NCBI GenBank assembly: GCA_028278335.1
Contig: JANQEN010000131.1
Coordinates: 1 to 32,716 of the forward strand
Source: Chitinivibrionales bacterium
GTDB taxonomy: Bacteria > Fibrobacterota > Chitinivibrionia > Chitinivibrionales > JANQEN01
DNA length: 32,716 nt
Direction: 5' to 3'
Shown: piece by piece, positions 7,568-15,740 of the stretch
Numbering within the stretch: the stretch's first letter is position 1
Layout: the number at the start of each line of letters is the position of its first letter
Notes under the pieces: model-generated
Databases searched by the model: none
Told to the model about the DNA's origin: nothing
What the model saw: only the letters and a program-made list of their open reading frames with translations
Translations under genes and position numbers: made by a program

Positions 7568-9080
7568 GAAAAGAACTGCTATTACCCCCACAAGAAATGA
7601 TGATTATCCTGAATGGTACCAACAGATTATTAAAGCCGCTGATCTTGCGCAGAGCTCGCCCGTTCGTGGCTGTATGGTAATCAAGCCTTGGGGCTATAGT
7701 CTGTGGGAAAATATACAAAGAGTGTTAGACCAAAAGTTCAAAGAGACTGGACATCAAAATGCCTACTTTCCTCTTTTTATTCCTCTCAGTTACATTCAAA
7801 AAGAGGCAAAGCATGTAGAGGGTTTTGCCAAAGAGTGTGCGGTTGTTACCCATCATAGGTTGGTGGGTGATGGGGAGGGTAATCTTAAGCCCGATGGTGA
7901 ATTAGAAGAACCCTTGGTTGTTCGTCCCACCTCGGAAACAATTATCGGTGAAATGTATGCCAAATGGGTTCAATCCTATCGCGACCTTCCCGTGCTCATA
8001 AATCAGTGGGCAAATGTTGTTCGATGGGAGATGCGTCCTCGTCTCTTTTTACGTACCTCAGAGTTTCTCTGGCAAGAGGGACATACAGCGCATGCAACAA
8101 AAGAGGAAGCCATAGAAGAGACAAAATTGATTTTAGATCTCTATGCTGATTTTGCTAAGAATTATATGGCTATGCCTGTACACAAAGGTGAAAAAACTGA
8201 AGCTGAACGATTCCCGGGAGCAGATATCACCTACTCAATAGAGGCGATGATGCAGGATCGCAAGGCACTTCAGGCAGGAACTTCTCACTTTCTTGGTCAG
8301 AATTTTGCAAAGGCAGCACAAATCAAGTATCTCTCTGCAGAAGGGAAAGAGGAGTTTGCCTGGACAACCTCCTGGGGTGTTTCAACCCGTTTAGTTGGTG
8401 GGCTCATTATGACCCATGGTGATGATGATGGGTTGATTTTACCTCCCCGTTTGGCACCCTCTCATCTAGCCATATTGCCAATCGTTCACAAGGAAGAGAC
8501 CCGTGCAGAGGTAATGGAGTATTGTGAAAAACTGCGTGATGCCCTCCAAAATGTCACCTTTGATGGTAAACCGATAAAAATTGAGTTTGACACACGAGAA
8601 ATGCAGGGTGGTGACAAGGTATGGTCCTGGATTAAAAAGGGTATTCCCCTCTGGGCTGAAGTTGGTCCCCGTGATGTGAAATCGAATTCAGTCTTTGTGG
8701 GACGGCGTGATCTGGGTAAATCAGGATGTAAGGGAATCTCCTTTGATGAGTTTGTTAAAACCGTTCCGCAGCTATTGGAAGATATTCAATCAAGTCTCTA
8801 CAATCGCGCTTTAGCCTATAGAGAAGAGCATACGCAACCGATCAACTCTAAGAGCGATTTTTATGACTACTTCTCTCCAAAGAATAAAGAGAAGCCAGAG
8901 ATCCATGGTGGATTTGCTCTTTGTCACTGGTGTCAGGATAGTGAACTGGAAAAACAGATCAGCGATGAACTCAATGTTACCATTCGTAACATGCCCTTAG
9001 AGTTTCAAGGTGAAGAGGGTACCTGTATCTTTACCGGTAAACCAAGTAAACAAAAGGTTATATTCTCAAAAGCCTACTAA
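7560..9080 (+). CDS. proS: Prolyl-tRNA synthetase, archaeal/eukaryotic type
   Basis: Charges tRNA-Pro with proline in the cytoplasm. At 506 residues it is the short class II form without the bacterial editing insertion. Class II motifs are visible: the motif 1 region around VRGCMVIKPWGYSLWENIQ, RPTSETIIGEMYAKW, motif 2 at NVVRWEMRPRLFLRTSEF, and the anticodon-binding domain near 310-410. The C-terminal domain (about 440-506) has CHWC and a later Cys, as in ProRS type 3, and ends FSKAY. AGAGG (7546-7550) lies nine bases before the ATG. Translational overlap with the dehydrogenase suggests coupling. Confidence 0.96.
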   Translation: MSKKRTAITPTRNDDYPEWYQQIIKAADLAQSSPVRGCMVIKPWGYSLWENIQRVLDQKFKETGHQNAYFPLFIPLSYIQKEAKHVEGFAKECAVVTHHRLVGDGEGNLKPDGELEEPLVVRPTSETIIGEMYAKWVQSYRDLPVLINQWANVVRWEMRPRLFLRTSEFLWQEGHTAHATKEEAIEETKLILDLYADFAKNYMAMPVHKGEKTEAERFPGADITYSIEAMMQDRKALQAGTSHFLGQNFAKAAQIKYLSAEGKEEFAWTTSWGVSTRLVGGLIMTHGDDDGLILPPRLAPSHLAILPIVHKEETRAEVMEYCEKLRDALQNVTFDGKPIKIEFDTREMQGGDKVWSWIKKGIPLWAEVGPRDVKSNSVFVGRRDLGKSGCKGISFDEFVKTVPQLLEDIQSSLYNRALAYREEHTQPINSKSDFYDYFSPKNKEKPEIHGGFALCHWCQDSELEKQISDELNVTIRNMPLEFQGEEGTCIFTGKPSKQKVIFSKAY

Positions 9081-9136
9081 TCTAAAGTTCTTTGTTGTAA
9101 AAATACAACTCCAGATTACTGGAAACGATTATCACG

Positions 9137-9859
9137 ATGTCTTCAAACAGGAAAGCAGCCATCGTTACTGGTGGAGCAAAACGCATTGGTAAAGAGATTG
9201 TCTTTTATCTTGCAAGGCAAGGTTATGACATAGCCCTTCACTACCATCAATCAAAGACCGATGCCAATTCTGTTGCTAAGGAAATAGAAAAGTTAGGAGT
9301 AGCTTGTGCATTGTTCTCCTATGACCTATCCGATCCTGCAACACCCAAGGACTTAATTTTAGAAGTATTTGAAACATTCCCAGATAGCTCTCTTCTTGTA
9401 AATAATGCCTCTATATTCAATAGAGCCTACTTTCTTGAAACAGATGAGACATTTTTTGATGACCATTTTACCGTTAATGTTAAGACTCCCTTTTTTCTGT
9501 CACAACACTTTGCAAAACAGTGTAAGGCGGGACACATAATAAATTTGTTGGATACAAAAATCAGTAAAAATCATACACCCTATTTTGCTTACTCTCTGAC
9601 AAAGAAAGTCCTCTTTGAGTTTACAAAAATGGCAGCAAAAGAGCTTGCGCCATCCATTCGAGTCAATGGTATTTGCCCAGGGCTAATTCTCCCCTCTTTA
9701 GAATCTGGAAAAGAAGGTTTTGATAAAATGGCACAATCTATTCCAGCAAAAAGGGTTGGCAATCCAGAATGTATTACCACAGCATTGGATTATTTATTAA
9801 AAAACCACTTTGTTACTGGAGAGTGTCTCTTTGTTGACGGAGGAGAACACCTACTGTAA
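9137..9859 (+). CDS. folM: Pteridine reductase-like short-chain dehydrogenase (FolM/PTR1 type)
   Basis: A 240-residue NAD(P)H-dependent SDR. TGGAKRIG (11-18) is the cofactor loop typical of pteridine reductases, and NNAS (89-92) follows. The catalytic set is D139...Y152xxxK156, the Asp-Tyr-Lys arrangement of PTR1 with the usual SDR Ser replaced by Asp and the same 13-residue spacing. It likely reduces dihydropterin or dihydrofolate (dihydromonapterin reductase activity in FolM). folB and folK follow directly, which supports a pterin/folate role. Gaps are 56 bases on each side and GGAAA precedes the ATG. The symbol is by family resemblance. Confidence 0.78.
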   Translation: MSSNRKAAIVTGGAKRIGKEIVFYLARQGYDIALHYHQSKTDANSVAKEIEKLGVACALFSYDLSDPATPKDLILEVFETFPDSSLLVNNASIFNRAYFLETDETFFDDHFTVNVKTPFFLSQHFAKQCKAGHIINLLDTKISKNHTPYFAYSLTKKVLFEFTKMAAKELAPSIRVNGICPGLILPSLESGKEGFDKMAQSIPAKRVGNPECITTALDYLLKNHFVTGECLFVDGGEHLL

Positions 9860-9915
9860 ATATAACTCGTATACCCTATTTGAAACAGTTTAATTCATGT
9901 TTGGAGATTCTGTTT

Positions 9916-10266
9916 ATGAAAATCACCATTAAAAACCTTCGCGTAAGAACAATCATTGGCATCAACAGTTGGGAACGGGATCGAAAACAGGATGTTACTA
10001 TAAATATTGAGATGTTCTTTGATGGGAGCAAAGCTGCTCAAACAGACACTATTGAAGACACTGTCGACTATAAAAAAGTTAAAAAGAACATCCTTAATAC
10101 AGTGGAGAATTCTCAATATGGCCTTCTGGAAAGGCTTGCTGAAACAGTGTTAACTATTGCCATGGAAGACCAACGTGTGACCAGAGCAATTGTTGAAATT
10201 GACAAACCCCATGCACTTCGCTTTGCCGATTCTGTTTCTATCACCTGCGAAAAGAGTCGGGAATAG
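9916..10266 (+). CDS. folB: Dihydroneopterin aldolase
   Basis: Converts 7,8-dihydroneopterin to 6-hydroxymethyl-dihydropterin plus glycolaldehyde in folate synthesis. Visible family features: MKITIKNLRVRTIIGINSWE at the start (family GxxxxE), YKKVKKNI in the middle, and DKPHALRFADSV near the end (family KPxAxR-A-V). At 116 residues it is the standard length. The start is set at ATG 9916 because GGAG (9903-9906) lies nine bases before it; an upstream in-frame ATG at 9880 adds 12 residues not typical of the family. folK starts 11 bases after the stop. Confidence 0.9.
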   Translation: MKITIKNLRVRTIIGINSWERDRKQDVTINIEMFFDGSKAAQTDTIEDTVDYKKVKKNILNTVENSQYGLLERLAETVLTIAMEDQRVTRAIVEIDKPHALRFADSVSITCEKSRE

Positions 10267-10277
10267 ATCCACTTTTC

Positions 10278-10679
10278 ATGGCTCCCACAAATAAGATTAG
10301 AGTAATCATAAGTGTTGGATCAAATATTAATCCAATCGATACTGTAAAAAAGGCACAAAAATTAGTTGCTGATCAATTCTCACTGATTACTACCTCAACT
10401 TTTGTTTTTACAAAGCCTATTGGCTTTGCTGACCAAGCGGATTTTTACAATGGTGTTTTCCTTATCGAGACTAACCACACCATTGATGAAACGACCAAGA
10501 TTCTAAAGGAAATTGAACAGCTCTGTGGACGAAAGAGAACTGCCAATAAAAATGGCCCCCGTACGATTGATTTAGATATTGCAGTTTGGGATATGCGGGT
10601 TGTTGACAATGATGTGTACTCTCGTCAATTTCTAAAGGATGCTATCTTAGAAGTGCTTCCAGATCTACAAATTATATAA
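10278..10679 (+). CDS. folK: 2-amino-4-hydroxy-6-hydroxymethyldihydropteridine pyrophosphokinase (HPPK)
   Basis: Transfers pyrophosphate from ATP to 6-hydroxymethyl-dihydropterin, the step after FolB. Markers are SVGSNINP near the start, KPIGFADQADFYNGV (pterin site), and CGRKRTANKNGPRTIDLDI (about 90-108, with catalytic Arg and the DxD metal site). At 133 residues it is shorter than the usual 155-165, and the familiar HPRxHER segment after DLDI is missing, replaced by a brief VYSRQFLKD stretch. The core residues look intact, so I expect a functional but compact enzyme. It ends at the 10680-10713 hairpin. No folP appears nearby. Confidence 0.88.
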   Translation: MAPTNKIRVIISVGSNINPIDTVKKAQKLVADQFSLITTSTFVFTKPIGFADQADFYNGVFLIETNHTIDETTKILKEIEQLCGRKRTANKNGPRTIDLDIAVWDMRVVDNDVYSRQFLKDAILEVLPDLQII

Positions 10680-10713
10680 AGAAGGAAAGCCCTTCTTTAA
10701 AGGCCTTCCTTCT
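10680..10713. terminator. Bidirectional terminator hairpin between convergent genes
   Basis: AGAAGGAAAGCC (10680-10691) pairs with GGCCTTCCTTCT (10702-10713) with one mismatch. A T-run follows on the minus strand and a looser T-rich stretch (from about 10733) on the plus. It separates folK from the lipoprotein gene. Confidence 0.7.
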
Positions 10714-10728
10714 CAACAAAACATCCTC

Positions 10729-11472
10729 CTATTTTTTTCTAATCATCTTACCGGTTCGTGCAATTTTACTTTTATCAAACTTTTTTACTCCTCTTTTTTT
10801 AATACCTTCTTTTACTTTACCCTTTGACAAGGTCTCGTTCTCCCATTCCAATTCATGTACTTCGTCATTAACGGCAAAAAATACAGACTCATCATCGGGG
10901 TCTAAACAGGCCAGATAGAATCCACCATCGGGAAGGAATATGGTCTCAATTATTTCAACACCATTGATGTAGGTGATCACTTGGTAATATCCAGGAGACA
11001 TATAGCTAATCCCCCAAAATTCCTCAATAGGAACTGAGGCATGGGCCTCAACTGTTCCAAGAACAACATCACATCCAATATGGTAGCCATGGGCATTACT
11101 TAGAACAACAATTAGCTTGGTAGTTACATACCAGTTGCCATAATACCACTCATCCATGGAAAAAAGAAAGGCAAAATCACCCATACCATCATTGTTAAAA
11201 TCAGCACGAACATAGCAGGGAAGGTCATAGGGATCATATGGTCCAGCGGGATAGAGATATTCGCCATATCGAGATAAGCTTGGGGTAAAATACCCTTGCG
11301 CAGCTGGTGCAATAAGAGTGCGTACCGCATAGGGAATGGTTAAATAGGTGTTTACATAATGAGGATTAACAACCTGATTATTAGGTTGTGGGTCTTCAGA
11401 GTATTCATAGATTCCAACACAACCAATAGCAAAGAAAAGGAATGTTCCTAAAAAGATATTTTTTACATGCAT
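10729..11472 (-). CDS. Putative lipoprotein with a VCBS/FG-GAP-like calcium motif
   Basis: A 247-residue exported protein of unknown function. The N-terminus is a signal peptide ending FAIGC (Cys about residue 18), an acceptable but not ideal lipobox. ADFNNDGMGDFAFLF (about 89-103) matches the DxNxDGxxD calcium loop of VCBS/FG-GAP repeats, present once only. The C-terminus (about 215-247) is Lys-rich. The reading frame could begin at a TTG (11484), but the GGAGGA site lies inside that extension, so the ATG at 11472 is preferred. A sigma-54-like sequence sits upstream on this strand. Confidence 0.75.
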   Translation of the reverse strand: MHVKNIFLGTFLFFAIGCVGIYEYSEDPQPNNQVVNPHYVNTYLTIPYAVRTLIAPAAQGYFTPSLSRYGEYLYPAGPYDPYDLPCYVRADFNNDGMGDFAFLFSMDEWYYGNWYVTTKLIVVLSNAHGYHIGCDVVLGTVEAHASVPIEEFWGISYMSPGYYQVITYINGVEIIETIFLPDGGFYLACLDPDDESVFFAVNDEVHELEWENETLSKGKVKEGIKKRGVKKFDKSKIARTGKMIRKK

Positions 11473-11521
11473 CTGTTCCTCCAAAGGAAATGGTAAATAT
11501 CATCTGTATAGTCCTACCTAT

Positions 11522-11537
11522 TACAATTACCTTGCCA
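11522..11537 (-). promoter_or_regulatory. Sigma-54-like -24/-12 sequence upstream of lipoprotein
   Basis: Read on the minus strand: TGGCAAG, four bases, TTGTA. This differs from TGGCACG-N4-TTGCA by one base in each box, and the -12 GC is GT. The gene starts about 50 bases downstream. The sigma-54 activator gene close by makes it worth noting, but the match is imperfect. Confidence 0.35.
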
Positions 11538-11896
11538 ATTCTGTAACTCATTGTTTTTTATAGCATTCATACAAAAGGCTCTACTTTTAATAGGCAAATA
11601 TCGGGAATTGTATCACCATTTAAAGTTTCGACACATGGACAAATCAACTAAGCTATTGCGATTACTTAAGTTAGCGTAACCAATAAAAAACGGGCGCTAT
11701 TTCCCAAAGCGGATACCTTCATTAAAAACGTCATAACATGGAATGAAGACCTCAGAAAGAGAGAGAATTGATATTAGGATTATTTTCCATAGAATTAATA
11801 GCTTATGCTTAAGGATTTGAAACATAACAGAGAGCAAAATATTTAGAATAGCAAATTTCCATATGTTATTTTAATTTCAGCAAAACACATTTATAC

Positions 11897-11902
11897 TATA
11901 AT
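11897..11902 (+). promoter_or_regulatory. -10 element for the TPR-kinase-activator operon
   Basis: A consensus TATAAT lies 18 bases before the ATG at 11921. The -35 at the right distance (TTTCAG, 11874-11879) is poor. Transcription from it would give a very short leader, and I see no strong ribosome binding site. Confidence 0.4.
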
Positions 11903-11920
11903 ATTGTTAGATAAACACCC

Positions 11921-12646
11921 ATGACTCAACAGAATCAAAAGAGAATTGCCCCTCTTATTATATCAGGAACCGCAATCCTGGTGTTGCTCCTTGTGACCCT
12001 TGCCTTTTTTCGCTACTCCACAGGTTCGATTCATAATCAAATCAAAAGAGCACATGAGTTGTTGGAATCGGGAGATTTTATTGGGGCTCGTAAACGTTAC
12101 CAATTAGTAATCGATAAACATGAAAATAGTTTTGCCGCCCATTTTGGAATTGGCATGAGCTATTGTGCAGAGACTATTTATAAAACTGAATTAGCTTTGG
12201 CAAAACCAGAAGATTGGTACCCTGCCATATATCATATGACCATTGCGATGAATTTAGAGGAAAATGATCAAGTTAGAAATACTTTGGCCATCCTCTACTT
12301 CAACCTGGGCACCTGCTATAAAAAAGAGGGTAGAATAGATGATGCACTTAAACTCATAGAGCAGGCTGTGGTATATGACCCGACCCTACTCAAAGCTCAC
12401 AATCTTTTAGGGGCATTGTTTCATGAACGAGGATTGTATCAAAAGGCTTATCAATACTATCTTAAATCAATAGAGATAAAGCCGGACTATGCGCTTGCTC
12501 ATTTTAATCTTGGAGCACTGGCCTGGGCACAAGAAAACTATAAACAAGCCGCTTCTCATTTCCAACGGGCCTCTCTTCTTGCTCCTGAAAATAGCTACTT
12601 TAATGAATGGATGCAAAGGGCCTTAAAAATTCTGGATAACGGATAA
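11921..12646 (+). CDS. Membrane-anchored TPR protein
   Basis: A 241-residue protein with one N-terminal TM segment (about 10-30) and tetratricopeptide repeats, clearest at about 121-155, 156-189 and 190-223 (patterns such as AHFNLGALAWAQENYKQAASHFQRA), with a less regular one at 37-70. It probably serves as a protein-interaction scaffold at the inner membrane, with the repeats most likely outside the cytoplasm if the anchor follows the usual Nin-Cout rule. Its stop and the kinase start overlap as TAATG, so the two are translationally coupled and likely work together. No catalytic motif is present. Confidence 0.85.
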   Translation: MTQQNQKRIAPLIISGTAILVLLLVTLAFFRYSTGSIHNQIKRAHELLESGDFIGARKRYQLVIDKHENSFAAHFGIGMSYCAETIYKTELALAKPEDWYPAIYHMTIAMNLEENDQVRNTLAILYFNLGTCYKKEGRIDDALKLIEQAVVYDPTLLKAHNLLGALFHERGLYQKAYQYYLKSIEIKPDYALAHFNLGALAWAQENYKQAASHFQRASLLAPENSYFNEWMQRALKILDNG

Positions 12647-14025
12647 TGGCCTTTACATTACAGGACTATCAAATAATTGAAGAAATAGGCCAGGGTGGAT
12701 TTGGTACTGTCTTAAAGGCTCGTCAAAAATCTTTGGGGAAGGTTGTAGCAATAAAATACCTCTCCCCTCAAAAGACACAGAACAAAGAGGAGATCCTCCG
12801 ATTTCGTAAAGAAGCTGAAGCAATGGCACTTGTGGCTCATGATAATATTGTCTCGATCTTGGATTATGCCTATTTCAATAGTAATTACTATATAGTAATG
12901 GAATTTATTGATGGTATTACTTTGGAAGAAGCTCTCTCCTCCAACCTCTCAACTGCTGCAGCCCTCTATATAATGGAAAAGGTCGTATCGGGACTGCAGC
13001 TCGCCCATGAAAAGGGTATTATGCATAGAGATATCAAGCCTGGAAATATTTTACTTGGCAAACAGGGACAAATAAAGCTTGCCGACTTTGGATTGGCTAC
13101 CATCCAAGTTGATGCAACTAAATATCTTTCAACTGACGCGATTATGGGAACCTTTTGCTATATGTCTCCCGAGGCTATGGTTAATCCTCATGACATTGAC
13201 GAACGGGTAGACATTTTCTCTCTGGGATGTATCCTCTATCAAATACTCAGTGGCACACTCCCCTTTCCAGGATCAACCCTTGGTGAGATATCCTATAATG
13301 TCATTAATGCAAATCCCAAACCATTGCACGTATCCGCACCATTTCTTCCCCTTAAAGAGATAATCAACCAGTGCCTTGAAAAAGATCGCGCTAAACGCCC
13401 ATCCCTTCAAGAGGTTCATTCGGCATTACAACAGTGTTTATCAAATAATTATCATGCTGCATCGCGGGAGCTCAAGGATTTCCTAAATAAGGGGGAAATA
13501 AAAACGGATGTTACTAAAGCCTCAACCCTTGAATTCACCAGTAATCGTCCCAAACTTCCTTTAGCGAAGGTTGCGATTATAACACCAATTATCGCTATTG
13601 GCTCTTTCCTCCTTTTTATAGCGATATTTTTCTTAACAGAACAATCCACCATGGATTTGCCACAACTCCAGGCGCTTCAAGACTCAAGCCCAGCCTTCTC
13701 AAGCTCAGCAAAATCCTTAGATGAATCATCATCGCTTTCAAAGAATGCACCAAAACCAGTAACCAGTACGTCACCAAGTACTGCTTCGGGTACGTTAATT
13801 CTCAAAGGAATTGTTAAAGGTGATTCAATACAGCTGAACAACAAACCACTATCTCTTTTGCATTATAAAGCTCAACAGGAGCTTACCCTAAAGCCGGGGC
13901 ATTACCGAGTTACCCTGTTTCGAAAAAACCAAAGCCCTCTGATTCGTGAAGTACATGTCATGCCCTATCAAAAATTAACCCTTGATATCAATCAAGAAAG
14001 GAAACGAACAGGCAATGGCTCCTAA
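12646..14025 (+). CDS. Transmembrane Ser/Thr protein kinase (Hanks type) with PEGA-like tail
   Basis: 459 residues. The kinase domain is about 8-265, with Gly loop IGQGGFGTV (14-22), VAIK (K37), HRDIKPGN (catalytic D129), DFG (147-149) and MSPEA in place of APE; all catalytic residues are present. A juxtamembrane linker leads to one TM segment (about 305-328), then a Ser-rich linker and a C-terminal beta-rich domain (about 380-450, GTLILKGIV...KPGHYRVTLFR) resembling PEGA domains. The kinase would be cytoplasmic and the tail periplasmic, so it could sense an envelope signal. It sits between the TPR gene and the sigma-54 activator, which is a plausible phosphorylation target or partner. Confidence 0.93.
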   Translation: MAFTLQDYQIIEEIGQGGFGTVLKARQKSLGKVVAIKYLSPQKTQNKEEILRFRKEAEAMALVAHDNIVSILDYAYFNSNYYIVMEFIDGITLEEALSSNLSTAAALYIMEKVVSGLQLAHEKGIMHRDIKPGNILLGKQGQIKLADFGLATIQVDATKYLSTDAIMGTFCYMSPEAMVNPHDIDERVDIFSLGCILYQILSGTLPFPGSTLGEISYNVINANPKPLHVSAPFLPLKEIINQCLEKDRAKRPSLQEVHSALQQCLSNNYHAASRELKDFLNKGEIKTDVTKASTLEFTSNRPKLPLAKVAIITPIIAIGSFLLFIAIFFLTEQSTMDLPQLQALQDSSPAFSSSAKSLDESSSLSKNAPKPVTSTSPSTASGTLILKGIVKGDSIQLNNKPLSLLHYKAQQELTLKPGHYRVTLFRKNQSPLIREVHVMPYQKLTLDINQERKRTGNGS

Positions 14026-15493
14026 GAGCGACACCCCAAAAGATCAACTAACAGCAGCACTTGAAATGACCACGGCTATGGCTGTGGAAGAGAATACCAT
14101 GGCACTCCTCAAACAGGGACTCTCTCTCTGCCTTGCGATTTTGGACTGTGAGCGAGGATTCCTTATTACAGAGTCATCACAGGGTATGCGCCAGGTGGTT
14201 GAATTTCAAGGTAGTGGTTCTAAGCATGACACCTACAGTTCTACTGCACTCCAACTGGTCAACGAAAAACATGAACCGCTTCTTATTTCCGATACTATTG
14301 AAGATCAACAGCTCGGAGTACAAGAATCTATTGCCTCCCATGATATACGTTCTATTTTATGTTCACAGCTGGATACTCACGCTCCAACCTTTGCGGAAAC
14401 TAAGGTCTATTTGTATTTAGATAGTCGTACAAACCGCCGTCCCTTTTCAATGGAGGATTTGGATAAATTCCGTTTGCTTTCAAACCTGATGGCCAACCTG
14501 ATTAAAAAAACTGAATTATTAAGTGAGCAGGAAGCTACCATTGAGGAGCTAAAAAATCAGGTACAGGAAAAACAGTTCGAAGATCTTGTTTTTGGTAGCC
14601 AATCCTTTGAACAATGTCTCCGATTAGTAAAACAGGGAGCCGCAGCTGAAGTTCCAATGCTCCTTGTTGGAGAAACGGGCACAGGAAAAGAGGCCTTAGC
14701 GAAAATAGTACACAATCTGAGCCCCCGAAAGGGAAAACCCTTTCTTGCAGTAAATTGTGGTGCCATACCGTCGAATTTAATTGAGAGTGAACTCTTTGGC
14801 CATGAAAAGGGTGCCTTCACCGGAGCAATCAGTGCGAAAAAAGGATATTTTGAAGAAGCCTCTGAGGGAACCCTATTTTTAGACGAAGTTGGTGAATTAC
14901 CCTCTTCCGTTCAGACCCATTTTTTACGGGTCATTCAGGAAAATGAAGTTGTTCGAGTTGGTTCAACCAAACCGATTAAGGTAGATGTTCGTATTGTTTC
15001 TGCTACAAATGTAAACTTGGATAAGGCTGTTGAAAGTAATCAGTTCAGAAAAGACCTCTTTTATCGACTCACGGTATTCCCTGTTGAGGTTCCTCCCATA
15101 CGAGAGAGAGGTGAAGACGCTCTTTTATTAGCACAATTCTTTCTGCAAAGCTTCTCTAAAACCTATGGGATGCAAAAACTAAAATTTAGTGCAGAATGTG
15201 AAAAATCAATACTAGCCTATGATTGGCCAGGAAATGTGAGAGAAATTCAGAATCATGTGCAACGAGCGGTAATCACTGCACAGAATACTACAATTAGTAG
15301 CGCAGATCTTGGATTGAAGCAGGACATACTAAAAAAACTCACGACACTCCGCGAAGCTCGAGAGGCCTTAGATCGAGAATTGATTGAAAATGCGTTATCG
15401 CGCTCGCCAAATAATCTAACCAACGCAGCTAAAATTCTTGATATTGATCGAAAAAGCCTTCGCCTTCTTATTGAAAAATACCACATAAAATAG
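14015..15493 (+). CDS. Sigma-54-dependent transcription activator (GAF-AAA+-Fis)
   Basis: A 492-residue enhancer-binding protein. The N-terminal GAF-like domain (about 15-160) is followed by a coiled linker, then the sigma-54 AAA+ domain (about 190-420) with Walker A GETGTGKE (about 219-226), GAFTGA (about 266-271, contacts sigma-54) and Walker B LFLDEVGEL. A C-terminal Fis-type helix-turn-helix (NLTNAAKILDIDRKSLRLLI) follows. There is no response-regulator receiver domain, so control comes through GAF ligand binding or the kinase encoded just upstream. ATG 14015 is preferred over a TTG at 13982 because AAAGGA (13997-14002) precedes it. It overlaps the kinase end by 11 bases. Confidence 0.94.
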   Translation: MAPKSDTPKDQLTAALEMTTAMAVEENTMALLKQGLSLCLAILDCERGFLITESSQGMRQVVEFQGSGSKHDTYSSTALQLVNEKHEPLLISDTIEDQQLGVQESIASHDIRSILCSQLDTHAPTFAETKVYLYLDSRTNRRPFSMEDLDKFRLLSNLMANLIKKTELLSEQEATIEELKNQVQEKQFEDLVFGSQSFEQCLRLVKQGAAAEVPMLLVGETGTGKEALAKIVHNLSPRKGKPFLAVNCGAIPSNLIESELFGHEKGAFTGAISAKKGYFEEASEGTLFLDEVGELPSSVQTHFLRVIQENEVVRVGSTKPIKVDVRIVSATNVNLDKAVESNQFRKDLFYRLTVFPVEVPPIRERGEDALLLAQFFLQSFSKTYGMQKLKFSAECEKSILAYDWPGNVREIQNHVQRAVITAQNTTISSADLGLKQDILKKLTTLREAREALDRELIENALSRSPNNLTNAAKILDIDRKSLRLLIEKYHIK

Positions 15494-15655
15494 GTGGGAA
15501 TTTCTTCCCGATTTCTGAAGAGTCTTCTATCTCATTACATTTTATGCAGTTATACGCTTTTATTGATTCAAAAGAATCTAATACGAGTCCTCTTTCCCTA
15601 TTTTCCTTTGGTTGTTTTTAGTTAGCTTCTACTTATCTTGTTAATTATCATTGTG

Positions 15656-15687
15656 TTATCAAATTGGTACGGTTATTGATTTGATAA
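15656..15687 (+). promoter_or_regulatory. Sigma-54-like sequence inside a 9-bp inverted repeat
   Basis: TGGTACG, four bases, TTGAT (15665-15680) is one base off the -24 consensus, and the -12 GC is GA. It is bracketed by TTATCAAAT (15656-15664) and ATTTGATAA (15679-15687), an exact inverted repeat. This could be a weak sigma-54 promoter, an operator, or both, for the secreted protein gene at 15741. Confidence 0.4.
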
Positions 15688-15740
15688 TAAGCACAATCAA
15701 AAATAGTATGCAACAAACCTATAACCGAAAGGGCGGAACA

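Larger units (their letters stand above)
11485..11920. other. Intergenic region between divergent lipoprotein and signalling operon
   Basis: About 435 bases with no gene-like frame. It holds a sigma-54-like element for the minus-strand lipoprotein (11522-11537) and a -10 box close to the plus-strand TPR gene. The remaining sequence between about 11560 and 11870 shows nothing I can name. Confidence 0.6.
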
